NCBI RefSeq assembly: GCF_019602855.1
Contig: NZ_CP080767.1
Span: forward strand, 1,798,001 to 1,862,000
Direction of reading: 5' to 3'
DNA from: Cupriavidus pinatubonensis
Lineage (GTDB): Bacteria > Pseudomonadota > Gammaproteobacteria > Burkholderiales > Burkholderiaceae
Length of the DNA: 64,000 nt
A program made the translations under genes and the position numbers. The notes beneath the pieces are model-generated. The model was not told where the DNA came from and ran no database searches. It was given only the letters and a program-made list of their open reading frames with translations. Shown one piece after another: positions 60,424-64,000 of the stretch; position 1 is the stretch's first letter; each line of letters opens with the position of its first letter.

Positions 60424-61305
60424 CTACTGCCCTTGACGCATGACCCAGGCTACCGCCTGGGCCAGGAACTGAGAGCTGTCACCAACCCGATAGCTCATGA
60501 TGACAGGGGACACGAACCCCGGCGCATCGATCGGGCAGTAGCGGACATCATCGCGATGCAGGCGTTGTATCGACGCCGGCACCAGCGTAATGCCGACGCC
60601 GGCTGCCACCAGCCCCAGCGCGGTCTGCAGTTCGTTGGCTTCCTGCGCCACACGCAGTTGCAGACCCTGCGCGCGGAACAGCGACAGCAGGTGGTCGGCA
60701 TAGCTCGGCCGTGGCCGCGCCGGGTAGAGAATGAACGGGCGCGTGGCCAGCCCCTGCGGCGTCAGCGCGTCCAGCGCCGGTACCGGCTGGCTTGCCGGCA
60801 GCGCTGCCACCAGCGGTTCTGCCATTACCACCTCCTGGCGGATGGCAGGGTCATTGATCGCAATGCGGCCGAAGCCCAGGTCGATGCGGCCGGATTTCAG
60901 TGCCTCGACCTGCTCGACGGTAATCATCTCGGCCAGCCCGACTTCTACCTGCTGTTCCGAGCCGCGCAGTTCGCGAATCAGTTCCGGCAACACCCCATAC
61001 AGCACCGACGGCACGAAGCCGATGCCGAACCAGCGCTTGTCCTGCCGGCCGATGCGGCGGGTGCTTTCGATGGTTTCCTCAAGCCGCTGCGTCAGTTGCG
61101 TGGTTTGTTCCAGCAGGAAACGGCCCGCCTCCGTCAGCCGCAGTCCGCGTCCCACGCGATCGAACAAGGTCACGCCGACTTCATCCTCCAACTGCCGGAT
61201 CTGGCGTGAAAGCGGCGGTTGCGCCATATGCAGCCGCTCTGCGGCACGCGTGACATTGAGTTCCTGGGCCACAACCTGGAAATATCGCAGGTGTCGGAGT
61301 TCCAT
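60424..61305 (-). CDS. catR: LysR-family regulator of catechol genes (CatR/BenM-like)
   Basis: 293 residues. N-terminal HTH MELRHLRYFQVVAQELNVTRAAERLHMAQPPLSRQIRQLEDEVG is nearly the CatR/CatM/BenM/ClcR consensus. The start at MELRHL is preferred to the ATG 6 bp earlier because an ACAGGT site then has proper spacing. It is divergent from catB, with an ATAC-N7-GTAT site at the start of the gene. Family members activate cat genes when bound to cis,cis-muconate. Confidence 0.88.
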   Translation of the reverse strand: MELRHLRYFQVVAQELNVTRAAERLHMAQPPLSRQIRQLEDEVGVTLFDRVGRGLRLTEAGRFLLEQTTQLTQRLEETIESTRRIGRQDKRWFGIGFVPSVLYGVLPELIRELRGSEQQVEVGLAEMITVEQVEALKSGRIDLGFGRIAINDPAIRQEVVMAEPLVAALPASQPVPALDALTPQGLATRPFILYPARPRPSYADHLLSLFRAQGLQLRVAQEANELQTALGLVAAGVGITLVPASIQRLHRDDVRYCPIDAPGFVSPVIMSYRVGDSSQFLAQAVAWVMRQGQ

Positions 61306-61309
61306 TGGC

Positions 61310-61324
61310 ATACCTGTAGGGTAT
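61310..61324. promoter_or_regulatory. CatR/BenM-type binding site
   Basis: ATAC-ctgtagg-GTAT matches exactly the ATAC-N7-GTAT consensus known for CatM/BenM sites and contains a T-N11-A core. It lies 5 bp before the catR start codon and about 83 bp before catB. A second ATAC half site starts 60 bp further on at 61370, where an imperfect lower-affinity site would be expected. Confidence 0.75.
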
Positions 61325-61406
61325 TGATTGAGACATCATCGGTCTTGGACGTGACTCGCGTCAAGATTCATACTTCGTCGACAATCCTTCTCCGCAGCGC
61401 AAAGGT

Positions 61407-62531
61407 ATGACAGCCACGATTACCTCGGTCGAAGCCATCCTGGTCGACCTGCCCACCATCCGGGCCCATCAACTGGCCATGGCCACCATGCAGCAGCAGA
61501 CGCTGGTGATCGTGCGGCTGCGCTGCAGCGACGGCATCGAAGGCATCGGCGAGGCCACCACCATCGGCGGCCTTTCCTATGGCGATGAAAGCCCCGAAGG
61601 CATCAAGCTGGCGATCGACACTTACCTGGCGCCTGCGCTGGCCGGCGAAGATGCGACCAATGTCCATGCCGCCATGGCACGCCTGAACAAGATCGCGCGC
61701 GGCAATCGCTTTGCCAAGTCGGCGCTGGAGACAGCGCTGCTTGATGCGCAGGGCAAGCGCCTCGGTGTGCCGCTCGCCACGCTGCTCGGCGGCGCCGTGC
61801 GTACCACGCTGCCGGTGCTGTGGACGTTGGCCAGCGGCGATACCGCGAGGGACATCGACGAAGCCGAGCGCCTGCTGGCCGAGCGCCGGCACAACACGTT
61901 CAAGCTCAAGATCGGCCGGCGCAGCGTGCGTGATGACGTGGCGCACGTGTCCGCGATCAAGCGCGCGCTGGGTGACCGTGCACGCGTGACAGTGGATATC
62001 AACCAGGCGTGGAACGAGGCCGATGCCGCGGGTGGTATTGCCATGCTCGAAGCCGCTGGCATCGACCTGATCGAGCAACCCACGCCGCGTGAGCAACGTA
62101 CGGCGCTGGCCCGTCTGGCGGCGCGCTTCGTCGTGCCGATCATGGCGGATGAAGCGGTATGTGGCCCAGAAGATGCCATGGAACTCGCGCGCATCGGCGG
62201 TGCCGATGTGTTCGCGCTGAAGATCGCGAAATCGGGCGGCATCTTCGGCATGCTGCGCACGGCAGCGGTTGGCGATGCCGCGGGTATCGCGCTATACGGC
62301 GGTACGATGCTGGAAGGCAGCGTGGGCACCATCGCTGCCGCGCACGGCTTCTGCACGCTGCCGCAACTTGCGTGGGGCACAGAGTTGTTCGGCCCGCTGC
62401 TGCTCAAGGACGATGTAGTCGTGCAGCGGCCCGAATATCGCGATTTCAGCCTGCACCTGCCCGCAGGCCCGGGGCTGGGCCTCGCGCTCGACGAAGACAA
62501 GCTCGCGCACTACCGGCGCGACCGCGCTTAA
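61407..62531 (+). CDS. catB: muconate cycloisomerase
   Basis: 374 residues, enolase superfamily. Catalytic Lys pair in FKLKIGRR (about 170), metal ligands in VTVDINQAWNEAD, IDLIEQPTPREQ and IMADEAVCGPED, and the second Lys in VFALKIAKSGG. The N-terminal VEAILVDLPTIRAHQLAMATMQQQTLVIVR is typical of CatB. It converts cis,cis-muconate to muconolactone in the ortho-cleavage pathway of catechol. It is divergent from catR and followed 31 bp later by catC. catA (catechol 1,2-dioxygenase) is not in the window. Confidence 0.95.
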   Translation: MTATITSVEAILVDLPTIRAHQLAMATMQQQTLVIVRLRCSDGIEGIGEATTIGGLSYGDESPEGIKLAIDTYLAPALAGEDATNVHAAMARLNKIARGNRFAKSALETALLDAQGKRLGVPLATLLGGAVRTTLPVLWTLASGDTARDIDEAERLLAERRHNTFKLKIGRRSVRDDVAHVSAIKRALGDRARVTVDINQAWNEADAAGGIAMLEAAGIDLIEQPTPREQRTALARLAARFVVPIMADEAVCGPEDAMELARIGGADVFALKIAKSGGIFGMLRTAAVGDAAGIALYGGTMLEGSVGTIAAAHGFCTLPQLAWGTELFGPLLLKDDVVVQRPEYRDFSLHLPAGPGLGLALDEDKLAHYRRDRA

Positions 62532-62562
62532 AGAACTGATCTGATTAGCCAAGAGGAACGCC

Positions 62563-62841
62563 ATGCTTTACCTGGTCCGGATGGATGTGAACCTGCCGCA
62601 CGACATGCCTGCTGCGCAGGCCGATGACATCAAGGCGCGCGAGAAGGCGTATGCCCAGCAGCTTCAGCACGAAGGCAAGTGGCAGCAGCTTTACCGCGTG
62701 GTCGGCGAGTACGCCAACTACAGCATTTTCGACGTCGGTTCGCACGACGAGCTGCACACGCTGCTGTCCGGCCTGCCGCTGTTCCCGTACATGAAGATCC
62801 ACGTGACCCCGCTGGCGAAGCACCCGTCGTCGATCCGCTGA
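62563..62841 (+). CDS. catC: muconolactone delta-isomerase
   Basis: 92 residues, the expected size. MLYLVRMDVNLPHDMPAAQAD at the N-terminus and the internal GKWQQLYRVVGEYANYSIFDVGSHDELH followed by LPLFPYMKIHVTPLAKHPSSIR are diagnostic. It isomerises muconolactone to 3-oxoadipate enol-lactone. It is cotranscribed with catB and followed by a Bug receptor gene 55 bp downstream. Confidence 0.96.
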   Translation: MLYLVRMDVNLPHDMPAAQADDIKAREKAYAQQLQHEGKWQQLYRVVGEYANYSIFDVGSHDELHTLLSGLPLFPYMKIHVTPLAKHPSSIR

Positions 62842-62896
62842 ACGGCGGTACGCGAACAGAACAACCCGCATCACGCGAGCAAGCAGAGAGGAGACT

Positions 62897-63892
62897 ATGA
62901 AGACGTTGTTTCAGCGGCTGGCAGGTGTCAGCCGCACAGGCGCGCTTGCGCTGGCCGCGAGCCTTTCGTTCGCCGCACCGGCCGCGCACGCGGCCTATCC
63001 CGACCACCCGATCCGCTGGATCGTGCCGTTCCCGTCGGGCGGCGCGATGGACAACATCGCGCGCACGCTGGGCGAGGACATGTCGCGCACGCTGGGCCAG
63101 TCGATCGTGGTCGAGAACCGCCCCGGCGCGGGCGGCAACATCGGCGCCGAACTGGTGGCGCGTTCGCCGGCCGACGGCTATACGCTGATCATCGTCGCCA
63201 ATGGCATGGCCGTGAACCCGGCGCTGTACGGCAAGCTGTCGTATGACCCGATCAAGGATTTCGCGCCGGTATCGCTGCTGGCCGTCGTGCCCAACGTGCT
63301 CGTCGCCAACAAGGCGCGCCGCCAGGAGACCACCGTCAAGGACGTGATCGCCCACGCGAAGGCATCGCCGGGCAAGTACACCTATGCGTCGGCCGGTAAC
63401 GGCACATCGATCCACCTGGCGGGGGAACTGTTCGCGTCGATGGCCGGCGTGGACATGCTGCATATCCCGTACAAGGGCAGCGGCCCGGCCATGACCGACC
63501 TGCTGGGCGGACAGGTCGACTACATGTTCGACAGCATCACCTCGGCCAAGCCGCAGATCGATTCGGGCAAGCTGACGCCGATTGCTGTGACGACCGCTAA
63601 GCGCTCCAGCGCGCTGCCGAACGTGCCGACCGTGGCCGAGGCCGGGCTGCCCGGCTATGAACTGTCGCCGTGGTTTGCGACGTTCGTGCCGGCGAAGACG
63701 CCGCAGCCCGTGATCGACACCCTGAACCGCGCCATGCTCGAAGCGCTGCGCAAGCCGGCTGTGCAGAAGCGCCTTGCGATGATCGGTGCCGAGCCGATCG
63801 GCAGCTCTCCGGCGGTACTGCGCGACCACCTGGCAAAGGAAACCGAGAAGTGGGGCGCGCTCATTCGCCAGCGCGGCATCCACGCCGACTGA
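62897..63892 (+). CDS. Bug/TctC-family periplasmic solute receptor within the cat operon
   Basis: 331 residues. The signal peptide ends near PAAHAA; then YPDHPIRWIVPFPSGGAMDNIARTLGEDM, IVVENRPGAGGNIGAELVA, DGYTLIIVANG, HIPYKGSGPAMTDLLGGQV and LPNVPTVAEAGLPGYEL. GAGAGGAGACT precedes the ATG. It lies between catC and a catD-like gene on one transcript, so it probably binds an aromatic or muconate-pathway acid. No transport membrane genes are visible before the window ends. Confidence 0.92.
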   Translation: MKTLFQRLAGVSRTGALALAASLSFAAPAAHAAYPDHPIRWIVPFPSGGAMDNIARTLGEDMSRTLGQSIVVENRPGAGGNIGAELVARSPADGYTLIIVANGMAVNPALYGKLSYDPIKDFAPVSLLAVVPNVLVANKARRQETTVKDVIAHAKASPGKYTYASAGNGTSIHLAGELFASMAGVDMLHIPYKGSGPAMTDLLGGQVDYMFDSITSAKPQIDSGKLTPIAVTTAKRSSALPNVPTVAEAGLPGYELSPWFATFVPAKTPQPVIDTLNRAMLEALRKPAVQKRLAMIGAEPIGSSPAVLRDHLAKETEKWGALIRQRGIHAD

Positions 63893-63925
63893 TCCAACCA
63901 AGCCCGCTGCGGCGGGCAGCCTGAC

Positions 63926-64000
63926 ATGACCAATCCTGCTTATCCCGCCCGCACCGGCACGGCCATCAGCGCCGGCGTTTCCATCCACTACACGATCGAA
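63926..64000 (+). CDS. catD: probable 3-oxoadipate enol-lactonase (3' end outside window)
   Basis: Only 25 residues are visible, ending ISAGVSIHYTIE. This matches the first strand of alpha/beta-hydrolase enol-lactonases (PcaD/CatD), where a short lead is followed by a strand of the type xLHYxxxG. Position after catB, catC and a Bug gene supports CatD, which opens 3-oxoadipate enol-lactone to 3-oxoadipate. With so little sequence the call is mainly from context. It starts 33 bp after the Bug stop. Confidence 0.55.
   Translation, partial: MTNPAYPARTGTAISAGVSIHYTIE

Noticed and set aside
1..64000. Genomic island, prophage, insertion sequence or CRISPR array
   Set aside because: No integrase, transposase, phage structural gene, tRNA attachment site or spaced direct repeats were found; composition and codon use look even throughout.

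Overview
The window is a gene-dense, GC-rich chromosomal segment of a betaproteobacterium, most probably Cupriavidus or Ralstonia (Burkholderiaceae). The grounds are five intact Bug/TctC-type solute receptors, an frc-like fructose operon joined to zwf and pgi, many LysR genes, a type-2 leuA, a catRBC cluster and an Mrp/Pha-type antiporter. No transposase, integrase, phage gene, tRNA, rRNA or CRISPR array was seen. Both ends cut genes: a TPR protein on the left and a catD-like gene on the right.

Layout. 1-13.6 kb holds unrelated single genes: a TPR protein, a covalent FAD oxidase, small secreted proteins (one with four 12-residue repeats), a PAS-GGDEF-EAL protein, a Tat-exported hemerythrin, small membrane proteins, a LysR regulator, an SbmA/YddA-type ABC exporter, a BatA-like VWA protein and a PHB-depolymerase-like hydrolase. 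13.7-22.8 kb is one leftward operon: ROK regulator, sugar ABC transporter (ATPase, permease, binding protein), zwf, pgi and fructokinase. It imports a hexose, probably fructose, and carries it to 6-phosphogluconolactone.

22.8-36.3 kb is a set of small catabolic units. A LysR gene, a Bug receptor, an amidase and a D-amino-acid-dehydrogenase-like gene appear tied together by two matching LysR-type dyads. Next to them is an operon of a GlaH-like glutarate hydroxylase, an FMN 2-hydroxy-acid oxidase, a medium-chain reductase and a flavoprotein, divergent from a second LysR gene. A TauD/TfdA dioxygenase stands divergent from an AraC regulator. 37.4-45.8 kb holds thiolase, SDR, two enoyl-CoA hydratases, a class III CoA-transferase, two Bug receptors and an IclR regulator. 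This looks like a beta-oxidation-type route for an unidentified acid, with striking dyads in both divergent promoters.

46-58.4 kb holds an outer-membrane protein, a CSS-motif c-di-GMP phosphodiesterase, the six-gene Mrp/Pha cation/proton antiporter operon, a class A beta-lactamase, a chemoreceptor and a GNAT acetyltransferase. 58.4-60.4 kb is leuA behind a leucine-rich 24-residue leader ORF and mutually exclusive RNA pairings, the signature of leucine attenuation. 60.4-64 kb is the catechol branch catR/catB-catC-bug-catD, with a textbook ATAC-N7-GTAT operator.

I found no clearly new molecular system. The observations most worth testing are the leuA attenuator, the concentric 67-bp dyad at 43.36 kb, the shared LysR site pair at 24.2 and 25.2 kb, and the pairing of a GlaH-like hydroxylase with an FMN hydroxy-acid oxidase.
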